Source: Denitromonas halophila
GTDB taxonomy: Bacteria > Pseudomonadota > Gammaproteobacteria > Burkholderiales > Rhodocyclaceae
Reading direction: 5' to 3'
Length of the DNA: 64,000 nt
Assembly (NCBI RefSeq): GCF_007625155.1
Contig: NZ_VMNK01000003.1
Location: forward strand, 310,001-374,000
The translations under genes were made by a program, and so were the position numbers. Every line of letters begins with the position of its first letter. The first letter of the stretch is position 1. The notes under the pieces were generated by a model. The model worked only from the letters and a program-made list of their open reading frames with translations, did no database searches and was not told the DNA's origin. Of this stretch, positions 45,346 to 54,112 are shown in pieces.

Positions 45346-45421
45346 GCCGCGTGACGCGTCTGACGCAGAAAACCCGGCACACGGCGCAGCACCCCTGACG
45401 GGTGCGCCACGCCGACGTCGC

Positions 45422-46930
45422 TTAGATCACCGCCGGCCCCTGACGCCGCGCCTCGAGGGCCTTGGCCAGCCGCGGCCCCAGCAACATGGCAATCGCCGCG
45501 ACCCACAGGCCGATCGAGATCGGGCTGGAGAACAAGATGTTGAGTTCGCCGTTGCTGATCGACAAGGCCCGACGCAGGTTCTGCTCCATCATGTCACCCA
45601 GGACGAAACCCAGAATGAACGGTGCCATCGGGAAGTTCATGACACGCAGCAGGTAACCGAAGCCGCCAAGCAAGGTGCCGACGATGAGGTCGAAGGTCGT
45701 GCCATGCACGGCATACACCCCCACCATGGACACGGCCGCGACGCCCGGCACCAGCACCCAGTTCGGGATCTGCAGGAACTTGACGAAGAGCTTGACCAAC
45801 GGAATGTTCATCAGCACCAGCATCACGCTGCAGATCGCCAGCGAGGCAATCAAGCCCCACACGATGCCGGGCTGATCCTGGAACAAGGTGGGCCCCGGCG
45901 TGATGTTGTAGAGCGTCAGCGCGCCAATCATCACCGCGGTGGTTCCCGACCCCGGCACGCCCAGCGTCAGCATCGGAATCAGCGAGCCGTAAGCCGACGC
46001 GTTGTTCGCCGCTTCAGGTGCCGCGACACCACGCACATCGCCTTCACCGAAGCAGTGATCCTTGCCGGCCATGCGACGCTCCATCGAGTACGTCATGGCC
46101 GATGCGATCGAGGCCCCGGCGCCCGGCAGCACGCCCACAAAGAAACCAACCACCGACGAGCGCAGGATCGTCCATTTCGCCAGCGCGAACTCCTGCATGT
46201 TGAACATCGTGCGCCCGGTCACTTCGACCGGTGTGGTGCTGCCGTGATGACTTTGCAACATCAGCATCAGCTCGCTCACTGCGAACAAGCCGATCACCAC
46301 CACGATGAAGGGAATGCCATCGGACAGGTGAAGCAGATCGAAGGTGAAACGATAGACGCCGCTGTTCGCATCGATGCCGACGCAGGCGATCATCAGCCCG
46401 ATCAGCACGCCGACCATGGCTTTGAGCAGGGAGTCGCCCACCAGCCCGCCCAGACATGACAAGGCCAGCACCATCAGCGCGAAGTACTCCGCCGGGCCAA
46501 AGGCCAACGCCCAGTTGGCCAACAAGGGCGCAAATGCCACGATACCCACGGTAGCCACGATGGCACCGGTGAACGACGCCACCGCCGAAATCGACAGGGC
46601 CGGTCCGGCCAGTCCGTTCTTGGCCATCGGATACCCGTCGAGCGTGGTCATCACCGCGCCCGCGTCGCCCGGCACGTTGATCAGGATAGCGGAGATCCGT
46701 CCGCCAAACTCGCACCCGGAATAGACCGCGGCGAGCAAGATCAGCGCCGATTCGGGCGGCAGGCGCATCGCATAGGCGATGGGCAAGAGAATGGCCACAC
46801 CGTTGATCGGACCCAGGCCCGGCAGCATGCCGATGATGGTGCCCAGAAAAGCGCCGATCAGGCAGATCAACAGATTGGTCGGCGTACCTGCGACGGCAAA
46901 ACCGTCAAGAAGATGAGAGAGGATTTCCAT
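45422..46930 (-). CDS. tctA: Tripartite tricarboxylate transporter, large membrane subunit TctA
   Basis: A 502-residue inner-membrane protein with about twelve hydrophobic segments. TctA hallmarks are FLGTIIGMLPGLGPINGVAI, LLAAVYSGCEFGGRISAILI, NVPGDAGAVMTTLDGYPMAK and GVLPGAGASIASAMTYSMERR. It is the translocating subunit, driven by an ion gradient, with TctB and the periplasmic TctC. It lies downstream of tctC and tctB in the tctCBA order. A strong terminator follows. Confidence 0.95.
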   Translation of the reverse strand: MEILSHLLDGFAVAGTPTNLLICLIGAFLGTIIGMLPGLGPINGVAILLPIAYAMRLPPESALILLAAVYSGCEFGGRISAILINVPGDAGAVMTTLDGYPMAKNGLAGPALSISAVASFTGAIVATVGIVAFAPLLANWALAFGPAEYFALMVLALSCLGGLVGDSLLKAMVGVLIGLMIACVGIDANSGVYRFTFDLLHLSDGIPFIVVVIGLFAVSELMLMLQSHHGSTTPVEVTGRTMFNMQEFALAKWTILRSSVVGFFVGVLPGAGASIASAMTYSMERRMAGKDHCFGEGDVRGVAAPEAANNASAYGSLIPMLTLGVPGSGTTAVMIGALTLYNITPGPTLFQDQPGIVWGLIASLAICSVMLVLMNIPLVKLFVKFLQIPNWVLVPGVAAVSMVGVYAVHGTTFDLIVGTLLGGFGYLLRVMNFPMAPFILGFVLGDMMEQNLRRALSISNGELNILFSSPISIGLWVAAIAMLLGPRLAKALEARRQGPAVI

Positions 46931-46933
46931 GGC

Positions 46934-47377
46934 TTACCCCAACAATGGCTTGAGCCAGTAACCGACCGGCAGGACGACGTCGAGCAGTCGATCAAAGAAC
47001 AGAAAGAGCAACACGCCGAGCCCGGCGCCCGCCAACATGGCCTGCCGCCAGGTGCCGCCAAAGAAGCGGGCCAGGGGCACACTCATCAAGGCGGTCGAGA
47101 TCACGAAGCCGAGCTTGTCGAACAGCAAGGCGTAGGCCAGCACCGTGAGGAACATCGCGCCAACACGCAGCAATACTGGCGATGGCGCCCACTCGGTGGC
47201 CTCGCGCCGGGTGAGAATCAGCCCCAGCGCACAGACGCCCAGCAAGGAAAACACCAGGAGCGGGAAAGCACGCGGCCCGACCGGCTCATAAGAAATCGGG
47301 GCCTTCAGGTCCCATCCAACAAAGATGCCTCCCACCGACAGCAGCAGCAGGAAAGCGCCGAAAATACGCTCGCTCAT
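46934..47377 (-). CDS. tctB: Tripartite tricarboxylate transporter, small membrane subunit TctB
   Basis: A 147-residue protein with four hydrophobic segments, starting MSERIFGAFLLLLSVGGIFV, with FLTVLAYALLFDKLGFVIST typical of TctB. It partners TctA. The stop lies three bases before the tctA start, so translation is coupled. ATG 47377 is preceded by GGAGAACCCC. An upstream in-frame start at 47395 would add six residues. Confidence 0.88.
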   Translation of the reverse strand: MSERIFGAFLLLLSVGGIFVGWDLKAPISYEPVGPRAFPLLVFSLLGVCALGLILTRREATEWAPSPVLLRVGAMFLTVLAYALLFDKLGFVISTALMSVPLARFFGGTWRQAMLAGAGLGVLLFLFFDRLLDVVLPVGYWLKPLLG

Positions 47378-47468
47378 GGGGTTCTCCAGTCGCACGTTGG
47401 CGTGGCTAGGCGACCGACACCGTCTTACGGTGGCGGTCGCGATCGCGACAAAATCAGGTCAGGCAGAC

Positions 47469-48437
47469 TTACTGAGCAACCATCCCGAACTCTTTGGCGA
47501 GTTCGGCGTAATGCTTGACCCGCTCCTTCACATAGGCGTCCAGCTTGGCGCCGGTCATGTCGAAGGGAAACAGTCCCTGGGCTTCGCGCAGCTTGGCGAA
47601 CTCCGGCGAGACCAGCATCTTGTCAAAGGTCGCCACCCACCAGGCGTAGTCAGCATCAGCGACTTTCGGGCCGACGTAGAAACCGCGGATGATCGGCCAC
47701 TGGACGTCATAGCCCTGCTCCTTGGCGGTCGGGATCGCGCTCAACTCACCCGGCAAGCGGTCGGCCGACAAAATACCCAGCACCCGCACCCGGCCGCCCT
47801 TGAGGTGGGCGGCGACTTCCGATGCGTCGCCCGAGTAAACCTTGACGTGACCGCCCTGCAGCGCCGTCATGGCCTCGCCACCGCCTTCGAAGGCGACATA
47901 GCGCATGGCCTTGAAATCCACCCCGGCCGCCTTGGCGACCAAGGCCGACTTCATCCAGTCCTGGCTGCCAACCGAGCCACCCGCACCAAACACCACCGAT
48001 GTCGGATCGGCTTTAAGCGCCGCCATCAAATCCTTCAGGCTCTGAAACGGCGAGTCGGCGCGAACGATGATCGCGCCATAATCGGCGCCCGCCGTGCCCA
48101 GCCATTTCACGTCATTCACGCCATAGCGGCCGAACTTCCCGATGGCCAGGTTCAGCAGCGAACCACCCGAAAATGCCACAATCGTGCCGGCCTCATCGGG
48201 ACGCTGAGCGATCACGGTGTTGTAGGCCACCGCACCAATGCCGCCCGGCATGTAGGTCACGCGCATCGGTGAGTCGATGAAATTTCCGCCTTGCAGGCCG
48301 CCTTGGGCCAGTTTGCAGGTCAGGTCGAATCCACCACCGGGTTTGGCCGGGGCGATGCATTCGGTTTTGTCCGGTGCGGCTTGGGTTGCGCTCATCGCAA
48401 CCGTGGCGGCCAGGGCAAACAGGGCTTTCTTGATCAT
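47469..48437 (-). CDS. tctC: Tripartite tricarboxylate transporter binding protein TctC (Bug family)
   Basis: A 322-residue periplasmic receptor: signal peptide (MIKKALFALAATVAMSATQA), then IAPAKPGGGFDLTCKL, the Bug ligand-loop pattern, and VTYMPGGIGAVAYNTVIAQ. The next domain has FGAGGSVGSQDWMKSAL and later LSADRLPGELSAIPTAKEQG. Bug receptors bind carboxylates such as citrate with high affinity. ATG at 48437 follows a GGAGGAG-type site. It is the first gene of tctCBA and should be induced by TctDE. Confidence 0.93.
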   Translation of the reverse strand: MIKKALFALAATVAMSATQAAPDKTECIAPAKPGGGFDLTCKLAQGGLQGGNFIDSPMRVTYMPGGIGAVAYNTVIAQRPDEAGTIVAFSGGSLLNLAIGKFGRYGVNDVKWLGTAGADYGAIIVRADSPFQSLKDLMAALKADPTSVVFGAGGSVGSQDWMKSALVAKAAGVDFKAMRYVAFEGGGEAMTALQGGHVKVYSGDASEVAAHLKGGRVRVLGILSADRLPGELSAIPTAKEQGYDVQWPIIRGFYVGPKVADADYAWWVATFDKMLVSPEFAKLREAQGLFPFDMTGAKLDAYVKERVKHYAELAKEFGMVAQ

Positions 48438-48686
48438 GTCGGGTCTCCTCCGTTCTGTGTTGATTGCAGTGCGGAATCTGCATTCCGGCACGTGCAGCGA
48501 ACGATAGGCCGACGCGCTTTCGATCAGCTTTCAGTCACCGACAGGGGGCGCACGGATCACGCCACGCACCGTAGACGGCCGAACCCCGGCCCCACCGACG
48601 ATGCGGGAGATCGCCACGATTGCCTGCGGGATGAGTCCTGCCGTGTTCGCCGCGCGGCCAGTGGCCGCCCTCGGCGCGGGGCGGCG

Positions 48687-49397
48687 CTAGTCGATCGCGA
48701 CCAGACGCCCCTCGGCCTTGAGCGCCGCGTAGCCCAGACGAAGCCGCTCAACGACTGCGTCGTCGGTGGCGAGGCTGAAAGCCATATACAAGTCGACCGT
48801 CAGCGCGTCGAGCGTGAGCACCGGCGTCACGGAGCGGCAATCAACCTCGAACCTGGCGCACAGCCGAGCCACGTCGCCCCGCGGCAGGGGCACCAGATCC
48901 ACCCGCCCGGCCAGCAGCTTCTGGAAGTTTTCCTCATTGCCCGACGACTCCACCAGTTGCGCGAAGCCGTTTCGCTGGAGATAGTGTTGGCGCACATCCG
49001 AGCGCATCACACCCACACGGTAGGGCCGCGCGGCGTCGAGACTGTCGACCACGATGTCCTCACGCGCGGCGAGTTTGTACAGATGGTATTGGATGCGCAT
49101 CAACTCGCCCGCCCACTTGAAGCGGTCCTCCCGCTCGGGCGTGCGGGCAATCAGGTAGATCAGGACATTGGGCTGGCTCAAGGCCATCGCGTAGGCGCGC
49201 GCCCAGGGGTACAGATCGACGCGCACATCGGAAAATCCGCTCCGCGCCAGCGCCGCGCGGACATGTTGTGTCGCCGGCCCGACGACGCGCCCTTTTTCAA
49301 GATAGGTATAGGCCGTGTCCTCGGTCACCACCTGTATTTCTTGTGCCTGAGCCACGCTCACGGCCAACAGCACGATCAGCGCCAACACGATTCGCAT
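48687..49397 (-). CDS. Periplasmic SBP_bac_3-type protein
   Basis: A 236-residue exported protein (MRIVLALIVLLAVSVAQA) with the fold of amino-acid binding proteins: IQVVTEDTAYTYLEKGRVVG, VDLYPWARAYAMALSQPNVL, PYRVGVMRSDVRQHYLQRNG, FQKLLAGRVDLVPLPRGDVA. The stop-start overlap TGATG couples it to the diguanylate cyclase upstream. It is a paralogue of the first gene of this operon. A sensing role in place of transport is inferred, since no permease is near. Confidence 0.82.
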   Translation of the reverse strand: MRIVLALIVLLAVSVAQAQEIQVVTEDTAYTYLEKGRVVGPATQHVRAALARSGFSDVRVDLYPWARAYAMALSQPNVLIYLIARTPEREDRFKWAGELMRIQYHLYKLAAREDIVVDSLDAARPYRVGVMRSDVRQHYLQRNGFAQLVESSGNEENFQKLLAGRVDLVPLPRGDVARLCARFEVDCRSVTPVLTLDALTVDLYMAFSLATDDAVVERLRLGYAALKAEGRLVAID

Positions 49398-50749
49398 CAA
49401 GCCTCTCCTTCCCAGCACACCACCCGGTTGCGGCCACCCGCCTTGGCGCGATACAGCGCCTGGTCTGCGCAGTGATAGAACGCGTCGACACTTTCCATTT
49501 TTTTCAGATCCAGCCCGGCGACGCCGACGCTGATCGTGATGCTGGGCGCGACCTCGGAGGCCGTGTGGGCAATACCCAGCGCCTGCACCGCCGCGCGCAA
49601 GCGCTCTGCACACTGCTGCGCCTCGGCCCTATCCTGCCCCGGCAACAGGATCACGAACTCCTCGCCCCCCACCCGCGCCACCACATCGCCGGCCCGGCGG
49701 CAGCACTCGGCCAGCGCCACCGCCACACGGCGCAGGCAATCATCGCCGGCCATATGGCCATAGGTATCGTTGAAGTGCTTGAAGTAGTCGATGTCGCAGA
49801 TCACCAGCGACAGCGGCTGCTGGGTGCGCTGCGCGCGACGGAACTCCACTTCCTTGCATTCATCGAAATGCCGTCGGTTCGACACGCCGGTGAGGGCGTC
49901 GCTGCGCGACAGCTGATCGAGCTTGAGATTGGCCGCTTCGAGCTCGCGCGTGCGCTCGCCCACCAGCTCGGCCAGATTGTCACGATGGCGCGACAGCTCA
50001 CCCTCGTACTGCGCCTGCTGCGCCAGGTGCCCACCCAGACGGTGCTGCAACTCGTTGACGCCGCCGGCGAGCTGATCGAGCTCGTCGTTCTGTTTCATCT
50101 TGTCGCGCAGAACGAGCTTGCGCGACAGCGTCTCGGGCGACAAGGCGTCAAGGTGTGCCGCCACATCGCGCACATGGCGGGTCACCGAGCGGTTGAACAT
50201 CCACATCACAAAACCCGCGAGCAGCAGCGACTGGATCAGCTGGGTGGCAAAAATGATGCGAAGCTCGCGGTACAGGCGTCGCTTGAGCTCCCCGCCGTTG
50301 GCTAAGACGGTCAATTCACCCACCACTTCCCGCGAGTCGGCATAGGGCGAGTACACCAGCGACCGCCGCAGCACCGGCAATGAGGCATCGGGTGACCAGC
50401 CCGGGCGCCTCCGGGCGTGAACTTCGGGCTCGGCATCGGCCATCACGATCGTCACCACAATCTGGCCGAGCGCCGGGAGCCGGGCGGCGCTGTCCAGATG
50501 CACCTTGACGCTGGCACGATCGAGCTCCCAGATCGCCTTGGCCAAGGCGGGCTGAATGATGTCCTCGACCTGGGCCAGCTCATCGACGAGTGCATCGCGC
50601 TCATCCATGTACGCCAGCGCGCCGCGCACCAGAGTGCTGAGCACGGAGAACACCAGCCCGGCCATCACCGTGACCAGCAGCAGGCGCACACCGATTCGGC
50701 TGCGCCCGCCGGGCGCCGCCGAATGCGGTGGCATGACAACAGTATTCAC
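49397..50749 (-). CDS. Membrane diguanylate cyclase
   Basis: A 450-residue protein. It has a membrane segment near 22-44, a periplasmic region to about 165, a second segment near 170-188, HAMP, a coiled coil and a GGDEF domain with DALTGVSNRRHFDE and the active RVGGEEF motif. The inhibitory RxxD is replaced by RRAGD five residues before GGEEF. It should make c-di-GMP in response to the periplasmic proteins coded on both sides. The GTG start at 50749 overlaps the previous stop (GTGA); an ATG at 50734 is an alternative start. Confidence 0.9.
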   Translation of the reverse strand: MNTVVMPPHSAAPGGRSRIGVRLLLVTVMAGLVFSVLSTLVRGALAYMDERDALVDELAQVEDIIQPALAKAIWELDRASVKVHLDSAARLPALGQIVVTIVMADAEPEVHARRRPGWSPDASLPVLRRSLVYSPYADSREVVGELTVLANGGELKRRLYRELRIIFATQLIQSLLLAGFVMWMFNRSVTRHVRDVAAHLDALSPETLSRKLVLRDKMKQNDELDQLAGGVNELQHRLGGHLAQQAQYEGELSRHRDNLAELVGERTRELEAANLKLDQLSRSDALTGVSNRRHFDECKEVEFRRAQRTQQPLSLVICDIDYFKHFNDTYGHMAGDDCLRRVAVALAECCRRAGDVVARVGGEEFVILLPGQDRAEAQQCAERLRAAVQALGIAHTASEVAPSITISVGVAGLDLKKMESVDAFYHCADQALYRAKAGGRNRVVCWEGEA

Positions 50750-51570
50750 GAGCTGCCCGGTTTCTGGCCCGGCAAACGGCCGGTGCGGCGCAAACGCTCA
50801 AACGCCTGGCGACAGCGCTCGACGACAGCGTCCGGCGTCGCGAGGCTGAAGGCCATATACAGACCGTTGCTGGCAATCTCATCGAGCTTCAACTCGGCCT
50901 TGAGCTGCGTGTCCGGGTCATCACCCGCCTCGCGCACCAGATAGTCGGCGACCACGCCGTTAACAATCCACAGATCCACCCGCCCCTGCTTGAGTTTCTC
51001 GTAGTTGTAGGCATACCGATTGCTCGACTGGATGCTGTGCTCACGGTCGAAGCCATTCCCCAGCAAAAACTGCTCACCGACATCCTGATACACCGTCGCA
51101 ATCCGATAGCGCTTGGCATCCTCAAGTGTTTTCAGAGGGACGTCACGGCCACGATAGGAATACAGAAACCACGCCGACGGCGCCACCTGAGCCACCCACT
51201 TGAAGAGGTCTTCGCGCGCCGGCGAGCGGGCGATCGAGTAGATCAGCACATTCTCGGTGTGCAGCGCCAACTCGTAGGCGCGCGCCCAGGGCATCAGCTG
51301 AATCTGGGCATCAAGCCCGGCCTCGGCGAGCACGGCACGTACCACGGCGGTGCTCACGCCGCTCACCACACCGTCCTTGGTGAAGTTGTAGGGCGGGTAC
51401 TCCTCGGTCACCACACGAATCGACTGCGCACTGGCCGGCAACAGCCATGCCGCCAACACCACGGCGGCCAGCCGCCGGGTCCACCGGCTCGGTTGGCGGC
51501 GTGCCTGGTCCCGCCCACGCTGAGCGCGATCAAAGCCAATCCGTCGCAGCATTGTTTCTACGTCGTGCAT
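50746..51570 (-). CDS. Periplasmic SBP_bac_3-type protein
   Basis: A 274-residue exported binding protein with a 40-residue leader holding the signal segment RLAAVVLAAWLLPASAQ. The mature part reads IRVVTEEYPPYNFTKDGVVSG, LMPWARAYELALHTENVLIY and YEKLKQGRVDLWIVNGVVAD. It is paralogous to the 48687-49397 protein. It is the first gene of the binding protein/GGDEF/binding protein operon. The start is uncertain: ATG 51570 or 51552. Ligand is unknown; members of this group often bind amino acids or signal molecules. Confidence 0.8.
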   Translation of the reverse strand: MHDVETMLRRIGFDRAQRGRDQARRQPSRWTRRLAAVVLAAWLLPASAQSIRVVTEEYPPYNFTKDGVVSGVSTAVVRAVLAEAGLDAQIQLMPWARAYELALHTENVLIYSIARSPAREDLFKWVAQVAPSAWFLYSYRGRDVPLKTLEDAKRYRIATVYQDVGEQFLLGNGFDREHSIQSSNRYAYNYEKLKQGRVDLWIVNGVVADYLVREAGDDPDTQLKAELKLDEIASNGLYMAFSLATPDAVVERCRQAFERLRRTGRLPGQKPGSS

Positions 51571-51769
51571 GCCACTCCATCCGATGTGCGACCGCCGTGA
51601 TACCCGGCGGCGCATTGCAGCGCCCATCCATGCGGCGTCGTCTACTTGCCATTGTCGGCAGCTGACCACCAATCTTGAGCCGCCCGTACGCCCGATCGCT
51701 TCAAACGAACGCCACAAGGCCAAAGCATGCGACGATAACGCTCATCCACCGTCCAGCGGAAACCCACGC

Positions 51770-52723
51770 GTGCTGTCCGTCCTCGCCGTCACCTTTCCCT
51801 TCTTTGCCCTGGTGCTGTGCGGCTATCTCGCCGTACGCCGCGGCGCCTTGCCCATGCCGGCGATTCCGGGCCTGAATGGCTTCGTGCTGTATTTCGCCCT
51901 GCCCTGCCTGCTGTACCGCTTCGGCGCCAGCACGCCGATCGCCGAGCTGCTCGACCCGAGCGTGATCGGCGTCTATCTGCTGTGCGCGCTGATCATGGTC
52001 GGCACCACCGTGGCGCTCACCCTGGGCGGGCGCATCGACTGGAACAACGCCGCCTTCGGCGCGCTCACCGCGGCCTTTCCCAACACCGGCTTCATGGGCG
52101 TGCCGCTGCTGGTGGCGCTGCTCGGCGCGCGCGCGGCGGGGCCGGTGATTGTCACCATCCTGGTTGATCTGCTGGTCACCTCCTCGCTGTGCATTGCCCT
52201 GTCGCGGCTCGACGGCCATGGCGCCGGCAACGCGCGGGCGGCCGCCGGCAAGGCGCTGCGCGGCGTGGCCGGCAACCCCATGCCCTGGGCGATCGTGCTC
52301 GGCGGCATCAGCTCGGCCGCCGGCCTGACGCTTTACGGCCCGCTGGACAAGACCATCAGCCTGCTCGCCGACTCGGCCTCGCCGGTGGCGCTGTTCACCA
52401 TCGGCGCGGTGCTGGCGCGCTCGCAGATGACCAGCACCGACCCGACGCCGCTGATCGACTATGTGCCGGTGGCTTTCAAGAAGTTGCTGCTGCACCCGGT
52501 GCTGGTGCTCATCATTGGCGGCATCGCCATCCATCTCGGCCTGCCGCTCGACCCCTTCGCGCTCACCGTCATCGTGCTGGCCGCGGCGCTGCCCAGCGCC
52601 AGCAATGTGTCGCTGCTGGCCGAGCGTTTCGGCGCCGACAACGGCCGCATCGCGCGGGTGATTCTGGTGTCCACCGCGGTGTCCTTCTTTACCTTTTCGG
52701 CGGCCGTGGCCCTACTGGCCTGA
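51770..52723 (+). CDS. AEC family auxin-efflux-carrier-type transporter
   Basis: A 317-residue inner-membrane protein with about ten hydrophobic segments in two halves: FPFFALVLCGYLAVRRGALP, LNGFVLYFALPCLLY, FGALTAAFPNTGFMGVPLLV and a late AALPSASNVSLLAERFGAD. The AEC family exports organic acids such as malate or citrate. I chose GTG at 51770 because the first membrane segment follows at once; an earlier in-frame start at 51569 runs through non-coding sequence. Its 3' end overlaps the convergent hydrolase gene by 12 bases. Confidence 0.85.
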   Translation: MLSVLAVTFPFFALVLCGYLAVRRGALPMPAIPGLNGFVLYFALPCLLYRFGASTPIAELLDPSVIGVYLLCALIMVGTTVALTLGGRIDWNNAAFGALTAAFPNTGFMGVPLLVALLGARAAGPVIVTILVDLLVTSSLCIALSRLDGHGAGNARAAAGKALRGVAGNPMPWAIVLGGISSAAGLTLYGPLDKTISLLADSASPVALFTIGAVLARSQMTSTDPTPLIDYVPVAFKKLLLHPVLVLIIGGIAIHLGLPLDPFALTVIVLAAALPSASNVSLLAERFGADNGRIARVILVSTAVSFFTFSAAVALLA

Positions 52724-53554
52724 GGCCTCGGCCACAAAGCGCAGCACGTCGCTCACGAAGCGCTCGCGCTGCCACAGGTGCGGCGCATGGTCGACATCCT
52801 CGTAGATGTGCAGCAGCGCATTGGGGATGCTGTCACGCACATAGTGGGCGAGCTCGGTGCTGTAGAAATTGCTCGCACCGCCATACACCAGCAAGGTCGG
52901 CAGCGGGATGTGTTTGAGCACATCGCGGTAGTCGGCCGCGGTCAGACTGGCCCAGCAGTCGATCAGCGGCCCGGCCGCCACGCTGGCCAGACGCCGCCGG
53001 GCCGACTGCATGCCCTCGCCGTTTTCTTCATACCGCGCCCGCGCCGCGGCGTTGTGACCGTGCGCCACCAGGCGCAGTACGGCCTCGGCAAAGTCGGCGC
53101 GCAGATCACGCATGAAGGCCACGTTGCGCTCGGCATCGAAATCGCCATAAATGCCGCAGCGCCAACCCGGCCCGGTCACCAGACGCGGCGACTGGTCGAT
53201 AAACACCAGCCGCGACAAGCGCGCCGAGCCGAAGTCGCGCAGGTATTGCCACAGCGTCAGCGCCCCCATCGAGTGACCGACCACCGTTGCGCCGTCGAGT
53301 TGGTAGTGGTCGATCACCGCCGCCAGGTCCTGCGCCATACGCTGCACGGTCGGCACGGTGGCGGTGCGCAGCGGGTGGCCGCCATGGCCGCGCGCATCCC
53401 AGCGGATCACCCGGTGGTGGGCGTCGAAATCCGCCATGAAGGGGTTCCAGTCGCGGTGCGAGGCGGTCCAGCCATGCAGCAGAATCAGCGGCGGGCCCTC
53501 GCCCGAGATCTTCAGGTGCAGGCGTTCGCCATCGTCGGCGGTGAAGTGTTCCAT
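52712..53554 (-). CDS. Alpha/beta hydrolase
   Basis: A 280-residue hydrolase: oxyanion HGWTASHRDWNP, nucleophile Ser in VVGHSMGALTLWQ, acidic residue in the later strand region, and catalytic His in DVDHAPHLWQRERF. Fold members are esterases, lactonases or C-C hydrolases; nothing here narrows the substrate. The ATG at 53554 is the natural start. It converges with and overlaps the AEC transporter gene end. Confidence 0.85.
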   Translation of the reverse strand: MEHFTADDGERLHLKISGEGPPLILLHGWTASHRDWNPFMADFDAHHRVIRWDARGHGGHPLRTATVPTVQRMAQDLAAVIDHYQLDGATVVGHSMGALTLWQYLRDFGSARLSRLVFIDQSPRLVTGPGWRCGIYGDFDAERNVAFMRDLRADFAEAVLRLVAHGHNAAARARYEENGEGMQSARRRLASVAAGPLIDCWASLTAADYRDVLKHIPLPTLLVYGGASNFYSTELAHYVRDSIPNALLHIYEDVDHAPHLWQRERFVSDVLRFVAEASGQ

Positions 53555-53689
53555 CGCAAGTCTCGTCCGGTTGAGCGGGCAGAGTATAGAGCGCTGCTAA
53601 CGAGGGGATACATTGCAAGTCTGGCGTTTTGAGCGTTTCATACATAGATTGAAATGACGCCGTACTGGCGCCCACCCCAGGAGAGACCC

Positions 53690-54088
53690 ATGACAAAAAT
53701 TCATTCCCTTATCGTTGCGGCGTGCGCCACCGCCCTCTCGTCGCTGGCCATGGCCGGCGGCAGCGTGCATTTCGTCGAACCCGTTGATGGCGCCTCCGTA
53801 GCGCAGGAATTTACCGTCAAGATGGGCGTGGAGGGCATCAAGGTGCAGCCCGCCGGCGCGCTGATGGAGGGCACCGGCCACCACCATCTGATCATCAATG
53901 GCAAGCCGGTCGCCGCCGGCGTGGCCGTGCCGGCCGACGACACCCACCTGCATTTCGGCAAGGGCCAGACCGAGACCACGCTCAAGCTCATGCCCGGGCA
54001 ACACACGCTGACCCTGCAATTTGCCGACGGTCTGCATCAGTCCTATGGGCCGGACATGAGCCGCACGATCACGATCACCGTCAAATAA
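53690..54088 (+). CDS. DUF4399 exported protein
   Basis: A 132-residue periplasmic protein: signal peptide (ACATALSSLAMAGG), then VHFVEPVDGASVAQEFTVKM, GTGHHHLIING, DDTHLHFGKGQTET and LTLQFADGLHQSYGPDMSRT. The repeated His pairs are typical of DUF4399, which may bind a metal. ATG 53690 has a CCAGGAGAGACC site. It is followed by a membrane protein gene 24 bases on, possibly in the same transcript. Confidence 0.85.
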   Translation: MTKIHSLIVAACATALSSLAMAGGSVHFVEPVDGASVAQEFTVKMGVEGIKVQPAGALMEGTGHHHLIINGKPVAAGVAVPADDTHLHFGKGQTETTLKLMPGQHTLTLQFADGLHQSYGPDMSRTITITVK

Positions 54089-54112
54089 GCCCTTCGCTCA
54101 CGCGCGGCGACC

